In this document: positions 9,382-17,627 of the stretch, one piece after another
How positions within the stretch are numbered: the stretch's first letter is position 1
Layout of the letters: each line of letters opens with the position of its first letter
Virus record (IMG/VR): IMGVR_UViG_3300030385_002220
Location: 1-38,377 of that record
Source: a virus
Strand: one strand, 5' to 3'
DNA length: 38,377 nt
Made by a program: the position numbers and the translations under genes
Notes under the pieces: model-generated
What the model was told of the DNA's origin: nothing
What the model saw: only the letters and a program-made list of their open reading frames with translations
Databases searched by the model: none

Positions 9382-9630
9382 ATGAAATTAAGTGAAGAAC
9401 AGTTAAAAAGCGTACAAGATCTACAAAATGAGTTTTCTAATAACAAATTACGTTTAGGAGATTTAGTTTATCAGCAATCTTTCGTGGTTAAAAAAATTGA
9501 TGAGCTAAAAGATCAATTTGGAGTAATGGAAAAAGCTTTAATTGAAGAATTTGGACAAGATTCAGTTATAGATTTAAAAACAGGGGAAGTCAAACCAAAA
9601 GAAGACAAGGAAAAACCTAAAAAAGCATAA
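9382..9630 (+). CDS. Small coiled-coil protein
   Basis: 82 residues, highly charged, with a heptad-like helix over residues ~3-62 (LSEEQLKSVQDLQNEF ... VVKKIDELKDQFGVMEKAL) and a Lys/Glu/Pro tail. Proteins of this type recur beside structural genes in flavobacterial phages; I know no function for them. It is the first gene after the promoter at 9329-9356 and overlaps the next gene by one base (TAATG), so translation is probably coupled. It sits between paralogues 2 and 3 of the triplicated family, which suggests an assembly or chaperone role for them, but that is speculation. Confidence 0.65.
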   Translation: MKLSEEQLKSVQDLQNEFSNNKLRLGDLVYQQSFVVKKIDELKDQFGVMEKALIEEFGQDSVIDLKTGEVKPKEDKEKPKKA

Positions 9631-10148
9631 TGTCAAAAATAAGCAACAAAACCGCATACCCAGCTATCGCTCCAGTTTTAGCGGACTATTTTGTATTAAC
9701 TGATTCAGACACTAAGTTAGCCACAAAAACATGCACTCTTACTGGTTTAAAGAATTTATTTGAAGTAGAGGCTAATGATGTAACGGTTTCGGTTTCTGCT
9801 GCTAATTTAAAAACTCTATTAACTCCATACACTTTAATAGCCGCCCCTGGAGCAGGGAAAGTTATTGATGTCTTAAGTATTTTTGCTTATGTAGACGTTG
9901 GGGTTACAGCTTTTGATTTTGGACAAGATGTAACAGTACAAACAGGAAGCAATGTTTGGGCTACTTATGATAATACTACTTTTATGAACGCTGTTGCAGA
10001 TGTTATGCAACATGATTCAGTAGCATCCACTGCATGTACAGCTAACTCGGCTTTACAGTTATTAACCACAGTTGGAAACGCTACTGTAGGTGATGGAGTT
10101 CTTAAAGTCAATATAAGATATAGAGTTCTGACGTTGTCCACATTCTAA
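9630..10148 (+). CDS. Virion structural protein, paralogue 3 of 3
   Basis: 172 residues. The start ATG shares one base with the previous stop. It has the same plan as the genes starting at 8065 and 8788: N-terminal MSKISNKTAYP...LADYFVLTDSDT...TKTCTL, central LIAAPGAGKVIDVLS, C-terminal GDGVLKVNIRYRV. The APGAGK version is closest to the form common in marine phage virion proteins. Although it contains GAGK, the surroundings are beta barrel and not a P-loop NTPase. Probably a structural subunit in the same assembly as its paralogues. Confidence 0.6.
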   Translation: MSKISNKTAYPAIAPVLADYFVLTDSDTKLATKTCTLTGLKNLFEVEANDVTVSVSAANLKTLLTPYTLIAAPGAGKVIDVLSIFAYVDVGVTAFDFGQDVTVQTGSNVWATYDNTTFMNAVADVMQHDSVASTACTANSALQLLTTVGNATVGDGVLKVNIRYRVLTLSTF

Positions 10149-10152
10149 TTAA

Positions 10153-10371
10153 ATGGACATAAGAAAAATTTCTATAGGGGCAGACTATAAGTCTGGAGCG
10201 ATGCACTATATTGTAGGGCAAGATGTTTTGGGTGGTAACCATAAAATACACCTTATTCAGAAAGAAAATAAATCATTTAAAATTTGGATTATAAAAGGAG
10301 AAGAAATTTTGCTTTGGAAAGAGTTTAAAACAACAATGCCTGTTTCGTTAGAATATAATATAAATTTTTAG
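10153..10371 (+). CDS. Conserved small phage protein, unknown function
   Basis: 72 residues, starting 4 bases after paralogue 3. The sequence reads as a compact beta protein: MHYIVGQDVLGGNHKIHLI, then FKIWIIKGEEILLWKEF and an ending MPVSLEYNINF. I recall similar short proteins in Bacteroidota phages, always uncharacterised. It ends with TAG and is followed after one base by the next gene. It lies in the operon that leads to the terminase. No function is assigned. Confidence 0.6.
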   Translation: MDIRKISIGADYKSGAMHYIVGQDVLGGNHKIHLIQKENKSFKIWIIKGEEILLWKEFKTTMPVSLEYNINF

Positions 10372-10372
10372 T

Positions 10373-10579
10373 ATGAACTTAGAAGACCAAATATATTTTG
10401 CTAAAAAAGAAAGAAATGAATTGCTACAAAGAATTGAGTTATACCAAGACTGGAAGTCTTTAACAGATAACTTTGCAGAACAGATGATGTATGCTGATGA
10501 AATTCATAAAATTAAAATGAAATTAAATGGAGTTAAACCAACTGATTCAGCAATAGATTGTATTGGTTGTGGCTCATAA
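10373..10579 (+). CDS. Small helical protein with C-terminal CIGCGS motif
   Basis: 68 residues, mostly helical and charged (YFAKKERNELLQRIELYQDW). It ends with DCIGCGS, which has two Cys three residues apart. The motif could bind a metal or form a disulphide, but a single CxxC is weak evidence. The gene is one base behind the previous stop and 6 bases before the next start. It is unrecognised functionally; short genes with this ending occur near the packaging genes of Bacteroidota phages as far as I recall. Confidence 0.6.
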   Translation: MNLEDQIYFAKKERNELLQRIELYQDWKSLTDNFAEQMMYADEIHKIKMKLNGVKPTDSAIDCIGCGS

Positions 10580-10585
10580 CTTTTT

Positions 10586-11155
10586 ATGCAATCACCTTAT
10601 TCTTTTATAGTAAAACCTTTAAACGATCGTAGGTACGATAATATAAAAAAAATAAGTGGTGTTGATTTTTTTACCAGCACCTCTGAAGAGGATCATACTG
10701 CCTCTAACCGTTACGCTACTGTTGTGGCTTTACCAATCAACTACAAAGGAGAAATTAAAAAAGGAGATATTCTTTTAGTACACCATAATGTTTTTAAATT
10801 TTATAACGACATGAAGGGAAGGAGAAAAAGCGGTAAAAGTTTTTTTAAAGACGACTTGTTTTTTGTTGACTACGATCAGTTTTTTTTATACAAACACAAT
10901 AAGGCGTGGAAAGCACATGATAAATACTGCTTTGTCAAACCTATAAAGATAAAAGAAAAATTTTTAAAATCTGGAAGTATAGAAGAGCCTTTAATGGGTA
11001 CTATAAAATATATAAATAACCAGCTTTTAAATATGGGACTAAAAGAAGGGGACGAGGTAAGTTTTCAGCCTGAATCAGAATATGAGTTTAAAGTTGAAGG
11101 AGAAAAGCTTTACAGAATGTTTACTAATAATATAACTTTAAATTTTGGACAATAA
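10586..11155 (+). CDS. Putative tandem GroES-like (Cpn10-fold) protein
   Basis: 189 residues that appear to contain two copies of a Cpn10-like barrel. Copy 1 begins with FIVKPLNDR (residues 7-15), recalling the GroES N-terminus RPL.DR. It continues with ATVVALP (44-50), a gap, KKGDILLVHHNVF (58-70) and a final strand region FFVDYDQFFLYK (92-103). Copy 2 begins YCFVKPI (114-120), then MGTIKYINN, LKEGDEVSF (152-160) and EKLYRMFTNNI. Both have the order 'KP[LI] - G/ATV - K.GD..' expected of the co-chaperonin. No clear mobile loop (hydrophobic IVL-type triad) is visible. It lies directly upstream of the terminase genes. It could be a phage co-chaperonin for capsid folding or a structural protein that borrowed the fold. 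The function is inference. Confidence 0.45.
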   Translation: MQSPYSFIVKPLNDRRYDNIKKISGVDFFTSTSEEDHTASNRYATVVALPINYKGEIKKGDILLVHHNVFKFYNDMKGRRKSGKSFFKDDLFFVDYDQFFLYKHNKAWKAHDKYCFVKPIKIKEKFLKSGSIEEPLMGTIKYINNQLLNMGLKEGDEVSFQPESEYEFKVEGEKLYRMFTNNITLNFGQ

Positions 11156-11417
11156 AAAACTTAAATTAGAGATTATAAAAGCAGGCGAATTAGCGGTGGT
11201 TCAATTAATTAAAGTCGCTAAAGAAGATATTATCAAGTATAATAAGGACGATGAGCTGGCTGCAGATAGATTAAAAAATGCAGCAGCTACAAAAAAATTA
11301 GCAATATTTGACGCTTTTGAAATACTCAAAAGAATTAGAGAAGAAAAAGATATATTAGAAGGAATTGAAGTAAAAACTAATACACCTAAAGGTTTTGCAG
11401 AATCAAGGTCTAAATAG
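11145..11417 (+). CDS. Small protein in TerS position (possible small terminase subunit)
   Basis: 90 residues, highly helical and charged (DDELAADRLKNAAATKKLAI ... DAFEILKRIREEKDILEGI). The first codon is TTG, overlapping the upstream gene by 11 bases. No internal Met exists, so a non-ATG start is required. Its end overlaps the large terminase by 23 bases. A small alpha-helical protein overlapping TerL is what a small terminase subunit would look like, but I cannot see a convincing DNA-binding helix-turn-helix. The family appears conserved in related phages. The TerS assignment rests on position and size only. Confidence 0.45.
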   Translation: MDNKKLKLEIIKAGELAVVQLIKVAKEDIIKYNKDDELAADRLKNAAATKKLAIFDAFEILKRIREEKDILEGIEVKTNTPKGFAESRSK

Positions 11418-13638
11418 AATTTATATTAAGAACAATCATTTAGTCCCTAAATCTGTAAGGGCTACTAAAAATCGTTCACGATCATGGCAACCAGGTCATA
11501 ATAAAAAATATGATATAGTTGTGATATCTAAAGATGGAACAATTGGTGATGTTTATACTGTTAATGGATTAAACATAGCCCTTCCTTTAGCCCCTAAACT
11601 TACCTCTGCCTTAAAAAAGGAAAACCAATATTGGCAACCCCAAGTATTTCCTAAAGAATTAAAAAGAATACAAACTATATTTCAATGGCACGAAGCCCCT
11701 GGCCTATTTAAATCAAAATGGGTAGATTTCATTGAGTCAGAATTTGATAAACGGGAACAAGGATATTGGTTTTTAAATAATGGAGTTGCCACATATATTA
11801 CAGGAACGCATTATATGTATCTGCAATGGACTAAAATTGACGTGGGACATCCAGATTTTAGAGAAGCTAATAGAATATTTTATATATTTTGGGAAGCTTG
11901 TAAAGTAGACAAAAGAAGTTTTGGTATATGTTATTTAAAAATTAGACGTTCAGGGTTTTCTTTTATGAGTTCTTGTGAAGGAGTAAATACAGCTACTATT
12001 TCTAAGGATTCCAGAATAGGTGTATTATCTAAAACTGGATCAGATTCTAAAAAAATGTTTACCGATAAAATAGTCCCTATTTCAAACAATTATCCTTTCT
12101 TTTTTAAACCCATACAGGCTGGTATGGATAAGCCTAAAACAGAATTAGCCTATAGAGTTCCTGCTTCTAAGATTACAAAGAAAAATATGTTTGATATAGG
12201 AGATGAAGATTTAGAAGGATTAGATACTACTATTGACTGGAAAAACACTTCGGATAACAGCTATGATGGAGAAAAATTACAATTATTAATTCATGATGAA
12301 AGTGGGAAGTGGGAAAGACCTGAAAATATTTTAAATAACTGGAGAGTAACAAAAACGTGCTTAAGATTAGGAAAAAAAATAATAGGGAAATGCATGATGG
12401 GATCAACTTCTAATGCTTTAGATAAAGGTGGAGGAAATTTTAAAAAATTATTTTATGATTCCGATCCAAGGAACAGGAATGCTAATGGGCAAACAAAAAG
12501 TGGATTATATAATCTTTTTGTTCCTATGGAATGGAATATGGAGGGTTTTATTGATATATATGGACACCCAGTTTTAAGTGGTAAAAACCTAAATGTTTTA
12601 GGAATAGACAATGAACCAATAAATATAGGTGCAATTGATTATTGGCAAAATGAAGTAGATTCTTTAACAATTGATCCTGATGCTTTAAATGAATATTATA
12701 GACAATTTCCCCGAACAGAATCACATGCCTTTAGAGATGAGAGCAAACAATCTCTCTTTAATCTTACTAAAATTTATCAACAAATAGATTATAATGACTC
12801 TTTAATTATTCAACATCACGTAACTCAAGGAAGCTTTCATTGGAAGGACGGAATCAAAGATTCGGAAGTTATATGGAGTCCAAATAAAAATGGAAGATTT
12901 TTTGTAACTTGGCTACCGAGAAAAGAATTACAAAACCAGGTTACAACAAAGCTCAGCTCAAAGTACCCTGGGAGCGAACATTTAGGCTCGTTTGGTTGTG
13001 ATTCTTATGATATTTCTGGTGTAGTTGTAGGAAAAGGATCTAACGGATCTTTGCATGGGTTGACAAAGTTTAACATGGATGAAGCTCCTTCTAATTATTT
13101 TTTTTTAGAATACATAGCTCGACCTCAAACAGCAGAAATATTTTTTGAAGAAGTATTGATGGCGTGTATATTTTATGGTATGCCAATTTTGTGCGAAAAC
13201 AACAAACCTCGATTACTATATCACTTTAAAAATAGAGGATACAGGGGTTTTTGTATGAATAGGCCTGACAAAAGATATAATAAGTTATCAAAGACAGAAC
13301 GAGAGTTAGGAGGAATCCCAAATACTTCGGAAGATGTAAAGCAATCTCATGCTTCTGCAATTGAATCTTATATAGAAAAACATGTAGGGTTAGATTTAAC
13401 AGGTGCTTATAGAGAAAAAGACGATATGGGTGAAATGTATTTTGGAAGAACATTAGAGGATTGGGCAAGATTTGATATTAGTAATAGAACAAAATTTGAT
13501 GCTTCAGTTAGTTCAGGCTTAGCAATTATGGCAAATCAAAAACATTTGTATACCCCTATTCAAAAACAATCAAAAATAAGCGTTAACTTTGCAAGATATA
13601 ATAATAAAAGTACAGTAAGTCAACTAATTAATAGATGA
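11395..13638 (+). CDS. terL: Terminase large subunit (ATPase/nuclease packaging motor)
   Basis: 747 residues, a usual size for Bacteroidota podovirus TerL. It powers DNA translocation into the prohead and cuts concatemers. Visible motifs: the conserved GYWFLNNGVATYITGTHYMY region (residues ~123-142); a deviant Walker A KIRRSGFS (182-189); Walker B LLIHDE with the D301-E302 pair; coupling motif GSTSN (336-340); and nuclease acidic residues in FGCDSYD (D536) and LCENN (E601), with a further acidic helix near 646-657. The TTG at 11395 is chosen because the nearest in-frame stop is at 11371-11373 and the first internal Met (residue 141) lies beyond conserved sequence. The stop overlaps the portal start as ATGA. 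The function is confident. Confidence 0.92.
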   Translation: MQNQGLNRIYIKNNHLVPKSVRATKNRSRSWQPGHNKKYDIVVISKDGTIGDVYTVNGLNIALPLAPKLTSALKKENQYWQPQVFPKELKRIQTIFQWHEAPGLFKSKWVDFIESEFDKREQGYWFLNNGVATYITGTHYMYLQWTKIDVGHPDFREANRIFYIFWEACKVDKRSFGICYLKIRRSGFSFMSSCEGVNTATISKDSRIGVLSKTGSDSKKMFTDKIVPISNNYPFFFKPIQAGMDKPKTELAYRVPASKITKKNMFDIGDEDLEGLDTTIDWKNTSDNSYDGEKLQLLIHDESGKWERPENILNNWRVTKTCLRLGKKIIGKCMMGSTSNALDKGGGNFKKLFYDSDPRNRNANGQTKSGLYNLFVPMEWNMEGFIDIYGHPVLSGKNLNVLGIDNEPINIGAIDYWQNEVDSLTIDPDALNEYYRQFPRTESHAFRDESKQSLFNLTKIYQQIDYNDSLIIQHHVTQGSFHWKDGIKDSEVIWSPNKNGRFFVTWLPRKELQNQVTTKLSSKYPGSEHLGSFGCDSYDISGVVVGKGSNGSLHGLTKFNMDEAPSNYFFLEYIARPQTAEIFFEEVLMACIFYGMPILCENNKPRLLYHFKNRGYRGFCMNRPDKRYNKLSKTERELGGIPNTSEDVKQSHASAIESYIEKHVGLDLTGAYREKDDMGEMYFGRTLEDWARFDISNRTKFDASVSSGLAIMANQKHLYTPIQKQSKISVNFARYNNKSTVSQLINR

Positions 13639-16070
13639 AAGACGTTAAAGTAAATTTACAGTCTACTGCTTTTCCTGATCAATTTGTTTCGGATGCCACT
13701 AAAGAAACTTTTGAATACGGTCTACAAGTAGGACAGGCTATCCAGTATGAGTGGTTTAGAAAAGATGGCAATCAGTGTAGATTCTATAGTCAATGGCAAG
13801 AATTTAACAAGCTTAGGCTTTACGCCAGAGGAGAGCAATCTATAGCTAAGTATAAAAATGAATTAGCAATAGATGGAGATTTAAGCTATCTTAATTTAGA
13901 TTGGACGCCTATCGCTATTATCCCTAAATTTATAGACATCGTGGTTAACGGAATGTCTGACAGGTTATTTGATGTTAAGTGTTATGCTGAAGACGCTTTG
14001 TCAGCTGAGCGAAGAGGTTCGTTTGAGCAAAACGTAAAAGACAATATGGTGGCCGCTCCTTTGTTTAGACAAATTCAACAAGATTTTGGAGTAGAAGTAT
14101 TTACAATGAATGAGGATGAAGTTCCAGAAACCGATGAGGAACTGGCTTTATATATGAATATGAGATACAAGCCTGCTATTGAAATAGCAGCTGAAGAAGC
14201 TATAAATACTCTGTTTGCAGCAAATCACTATAATGACATTAGAAAAAGAGTAGATTATGATATTACAACTATCGGCATAGGTATTACGCGTCATCAATTT
14301 CAATTAGGACAAGGAGTAGTATTAAATTATGTCGATCCAGCTAATGTAGTATATAGCTACACAGAAGACCCTTACTTTAAAGATTGTTTTTATTGGGGTG
14401 AAATTAAGACTGTTCCAATGACGGAGTTGGTAAAAATAGACCCAAACATTACTAAAGAAGATTTGGAAGACATTTCTAAATACAGTCAGGCTTGGTATGA
14501 CTATTTTAATGTAGCGCAGTTTTATGAAAACAGTATGTTTGCGCGAGACACATGTACGTTGATGTATTTTAATTACAAAACCACTCAAAGTTTTGTATAT
14601 AAAAAGAAGACCACTCCTGATGGAAATTTTAAAGTAGTTGAAAAAGACGACCAGTTTAATCCACCACAAGAAATGATGGAGGAAGGTAAGTTTGAGAGAG
14701 TGGAAAGAAAAATAGATATTTGGTATGAAGGAGTAATGGTGATGGGGACAAATATTATGTTAAAATGGGAGAAAGCAAAAAACATGGTTAGACCTGCAGC
14801 AGCAACTCAATACGCTTTACCTAACTATATAGCGTGTGCTCCAAGAATGTATAAAGGAAACATCGAGTCTTTATGTAGACGAATGATTCCATTTGCTGAT
14901 TTAATTCAGATGACTCATTTAAAAATACAACAAGTATTATCAAGAGTTGTCCCTGACGGTGTGTTTATTGACGCTGACGGGCTTAATGAGATAGACTTGG
15001 GGACAGGTAATGCTTATAACCCCGAAGACGCTCTAAGGCTTTATTTTCAAACAGGTAGTGTAATAGGAAGAAGTTATACTCAGGATGGCGAGTTTAATAA
15101 TGCCAGAGTTCCTATTCAACAATTAACTGCATCGAGTGGAGCTAATAAAATGCAAATGTTAATTCAAAACTTTAACTACTATTTAGACATGGTAAGACAA
15201 GTAACAGGACTGAATGAAGCAAGAGATGGTTCTTCCCCAGACCCTAACTCTTTAGTGGGAGTTCAAAAATTAGCAGCTTTAAATTCTAATACCGCTACTC
15301 GGCATATATTACAAGGAAGTTTATATATAACTAAAACAATAGCTGAAGCATTAGCTATTAGAACAGCAGATATTTTAGAATATTCGGATTTTGCCGATGA
15401 ATTTGCAATGCAGATAGGTAAATATAATGTAAAACTATTAGGTGATATTAAAAACTTATATCTCCATAGTTTTGGAATATTTATTGAGCTTGCTCCTGAT
15501 GAAGAGCAAAAGGCAATGCTTGAAGCTAATATTCAAATGGCTTTATCTCAGAAAGATATAAATTTAGAAGACGCTATAGATGTTAGAGAAATTAAAAACA
15601 TTAAGATGGCTAATCAGCTATTAAAATTAAAGCGTAAGAAAAGACAAGAGCAAGAACAAGCGGATGCAATGCAACAACAACAGATGGCTGCTCAAATGCA
15701 AATGGAGGCGCAGCAAGCTAAAGCTCAGCTGGACGCTCAGCATATTCAGATGGAAACTCAGGCTAAAATGCAATATAGACAAGCTGATATTTCTTTTGAA
15801 ATTGAAAAAATGAAAAATGAAGCCGCATTAAAAGGTCAGCTAATGGAACAAGAGTTCCAGTATCAAATGCAATTAAAAGGAGTTGAACAATCACAATTAA
15901 ACAATAGAGAGCAGAAAAAAGAAGACTCTAAAGATTTTAGAACTAAACTTCAAGCTACCCAACAATCAAAAATGATTGAGCAGCGAAAACGTAATTTACC
16001 CTCTATAAACTTTGAATCAAATGAGGATAGTTTAGATGGGTTTGATTTAGCGGAATTTGAACCAAGATAA
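13635..16070 (+). CDS. Portal protein
   Basis: 811 residues, long for a portal but normal for crAss-like phages. It forms the ring at the unique capsid vertex through which DNA passes. The ATG overlaps the terL stop by four bases. Residues ~525-560, with GLNEARDGSSPDPNSLVG and then a QKLAALNSNTATRH stretch, match the conserved block of Bacteroidota phage portals. The N-terminal part contains the usual mixed clip/wing region (PIAIIPKFIDIVVNGMSDR). The C-terminus (~655-780) is a long Gln/Met/Ala-rich coiled coil with QQQQ and repeated QMxxQ, expected to form the helical barrel extending into the capsid. Its place after terL supports the call. Confidence 0.9.
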   Translation: MKDVKVNLQSTAFPDQFVSDATKETFEYGLQVGQAIQYEWFRKDGNQCRFYSQWQEFNKLRLYARGEQSIAKYKNELAIDGDLSYLNLDWTPIAIIPKFIDIVVNGMSDRLFDVKCYAEDALSAERRGSFEQNVKDNMVAAPLFRQIQQDFGVEVFTMNEDEVPETDEELALYMNMRYKPAIEIAAEEAINTLFAANHYNDIRKRVDYDITTIGIGITRHQFQLGQGVVLNYVDPANVVYSYTEDPYFKDCFYWGEIKTVPMTELVKIDPNITKEDLEDISKYSQAWYDYFNVAQFYENSMFARDTCTLMYFNYKTTQSFVYKKKTTPDGNFKVVEKDDQFNPPQEMMEEGKFERVERKIDIWYEGVMVMGTNIMLKWEKAKNMVRPAAATQYALPNYIACAPRMYKGNIESLCRRMIPFADLIQMTHLKIQQVLSRVVPDGVFIDADGLNEIDLGTGNAYNPEDALRLYFQTGSVIGRSYTQDGEFNNARVPIQQLTASSGANKMQMLIQNFNYYLDMVRQVTGLNEARDGSSPDPNSLVGVQKLAALNSNTATRHILQGSLYITKTIAEALAIRTADILEYSDFADEFAMQIGKYNVKLLGDIKNLYLHSFGIFIELAPDEEQKAMLEANIQMALSQKDINLEDAIDVREIKNIKMANQLLKLKRKKRQEQEQADAMQQQQMAAQMQMEAQQAKAQLDAQHIQMETQAKMQYRQADISFEIEKMKNEAALKGQLMEQEFQYQMQLKGVEQSQLNNREQKKEDSKDFRTKLQATQQSKMIEQRKRNLPSINFESNEDSLDGFDLAEFEPR

Positions 16071-16072
16071 CA

Positions 16073-16414
16073 ATGGCTCTTATAAAAAAAAATAGAAAAA
16101 GGCATGCCCGAAACATCCGAAAAGGAGTGGGCAATAAATTAGCCGATGGAAGAACAGAAACTCATAGAATGGCAGACTATGAGGGGACAAACAAAAAAGG
16201 GAAAAAAAGATATTACGCAGCTCCTACTATAACTTTTGATAAAAAAGGAGAAAAACAGTCCCAAACCTTTAAAGAAGCTCTTGCGGCTGGAGAGGTTTAT
16301 GAATTTAAGAAAAAACGAAGAGCTGAAAAATTTGCTTGGGGAAGCTGGAAACAAGGGAAAGACCGAAGAGAAGCAATGAAAAAATATCGTAGCTTCAGGA
16401 AACAAAGAGCTTAA
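16073..16414 (+). CDS. Small very basic phage protein
   Basis: 113 residues, starting two bases after the portal stop. It is extremely rich in Lys and Arg (MALIKKNRKRHARNIRKGVG). The C-terminal half reads AAPTITFDKKGEKQSQTFKE, then GEVYEFKKKRRAEKFAWGSW and KQGKDRREAMKKYR. This P[TS]I...A...G....F....AE.FA.GSWK pattern recurs in small proteins between portal and scaffold genes of marine podoviruses. The charge suggests contact with packaged DNA or with the acidic scaffold, but this is inference. Function unknown. Confidence 0.6.
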   Translation: MALIKKNRKRHARNIRKGVGNKLADGRTETHRMADYEGTNKKGKKRYYAAPTITFDKKGEKQSQTFKEALAAGEVYEFKKKRRAEKFAWGSWKQGKDRREAMKKYRSFRKQRA

Positions 16415-16425
16415 ATTTTAAGCTC
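16407..16425. repeat. Perfect inverted repeat at the end of the packaging operon
   Basis: GAGCTTAAA-T-TTTAAGCTC, a 9-bp dyad that includes the stop codon of the basic protein. It is not followed by a T-tract, so it is a weak or incomplete terminator candidate, or an mRNA 3'-end stabiliser, just ahead of the next promoter element. Confidence 0.4.
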
Positions 16426-16447
16426 AAAATAAATATAATATAATTAT

Positions 16448-16455
16448 TAACTTTG
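16448..16455 (+). promoter_or_regulatory. Bacteroidota -7 element TAACTTTG upstream of scaffold/capsid genes
   Basis: TAACTTTG matches TAnnTTTG and lies 16 bases before the scaffold ATG in a 57-base gap. No clear -33 TTG is visible at the expected distance. It would drive the scaffold and major capsid genes, ending at the terminator near 19098. Confidence 0.55.
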
Positions 16456-16471
16456 TAAAAAATTTAATCAA

Positions 16472-17599
16472 ATGGATATAAAAGTAAAAGAGGTAAGTTT
16501 AATTGAAGAAAAATCTACCCAAGAAATTGAAGCGGGTTTATTAAAAAAACACGAAGAGGAAACACAAGTGGCTGAACAGCCTGTAGTTGAAGAGCCTGTA
16601 GAAGAAGCTCTTAAAACAGAAGAGTCTGTAGAGGCCGAAGCAAAAGAAAAAACTCCCTCGTCAGAGTTAAATGACGAAAACGTTCTTTCATATATTAAAA
16701 AAAGATATGATAAAGAAATAGATTCAGTAGATGAATTGTTTGCGCAAACAAAAGACAATGACGATTTACCTGAAGATGTTTCTGCATATTTTAAGTATAA
16801 AAAAGAAACTGGTCGAGGAATAGAAGATTTTGTAGCCTTGCAAAAAGACTACAATTCTATGGAAGACGATCAGGTCTTGGTTAATTATTATAGTGCTACC
16901 GAAGAAGGGTTAGATACTATAGATATTCAAGATATTATTGAGGACAAGTTTATGTTCGATACAGAATTAGACGATCCAAAAGATATTAAGAAGAAAAAAT
17001 TATCCAAAAAACGAGAACTTGCGAAAGCAAAGAAGTTTTTAAATGAACAAAAAGATAAATATAAAATCCCTCTTGAGTCAAGTAGGGATGGGTTATCGGA
17101 AGATCAGGAAAAAAATCTTAATGCTTATAAGAGTTATAAAGAAGAATCGGAAGCTGTAAATGACATTTTAGCAAAAAGGCACGATGCTTTTCTCAAAAGA
17201 ACTAATGAAGTTTTTAGCGATGGATTCAAAGGTTTTGAGTACAGCGTAGGAGAAAAGAGTTTTACCTATAAGCCAGGAGATACAGCGGAAGTAAGAAATC
17301 GACAATCAGATTTTATGAACTTTGTTTCTAAATTTCAGGACAAAAATGGAGATGTGGTTGATGCAAAAGGATATCATAGGGCGTTAGCGCCTGCTTTTAA
17401 TCCTGAAAAATTTGCACAGTTTTTTTACGACCAAGGTGTAGCCAATACTATTGAAAGTGTAGCTAAAAAGTCTAAAAACATTGATATGGAAGTAAGACCG
17501 ACTGCTGCAGTATACAACAAGGATGGTTTAAAAATCAGAGCTGTAGGAGACACAAGTAGTGGAAGAGGACTCAAAATTAGAAGTATTAAAAAAGTTTAA
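16472..17599 (+). CDS. Putative scaffolding protein
   Basis: 375 residues, directly upstream of the major capsid gene, the usual position of a scaffold. The N-terminal ~70 residues are strongly acidic and disordered (VEEPVEEALKTEESVEAEAK). The middle is helical and charged, with a Lys-rich segment near residues 170-195 (DIKKKKLSKKRELAKAKKFL). The C-terminus is basic and Gly-rich (SSGRGLKIRSIKKV), suited to binding the capsid interior. No protease motif is seen. It shares a promoter element with the capsid gene, so both would be made together. The scaffold role is inferred from position and composition. Confidence 0.65.
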   Translation: MDIKVKEVSLIEEKSTQEIEAGLLKKHEEETQVAEQPVVEEPVEEALKTEESVEAEAKEKTPSSELNDENVLSYIKKRYDKEIDSVDELFAQTKDNDDLPEDVSAYFKYKKETGRGIEDFVALQKDYNSMEDDQVLVNYYSATEEGLDTIDIQDIIEDKFMFDTELDDPKDIKKKKLSKKRELAKAKKFLNEQKDKYKIPLESSRDGLSEDQEKNLNAYKSYKEESEAVNDILAKRHDAFLKRTNEVFSDGFKGFEYSVGEKSFTYKPGDTAEVRNRQSDFMNFVSKFQDKNGDVVDAKGYHRALAPAFNPEKFAQFFYDQGVANTIESVAKKSKNIDMEVRPTAAVYNKDGLKIRAVGDTSSGRGLKIRSIKKV

Positions 17600-17627
17600 A
17601 AATTATTAATTTAAAAAATATAAAATT

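Noticed and set aside
9849-9872. APGAGK in paralogue 3 as a P-loop ATP-binding motif
   Set aside because: The equivalent segments in the two paralogues read APGPDK, flanking sequence is beta barrel, and no Walker B is present.
17600-17612. AAATTATTAATTT palindrome before the capsid gene
   Set aside because: Pure A/T dyads are common in such AT-rich gaps; no G/C stem and no T-tract follow, so it is not called a terminator or operator.
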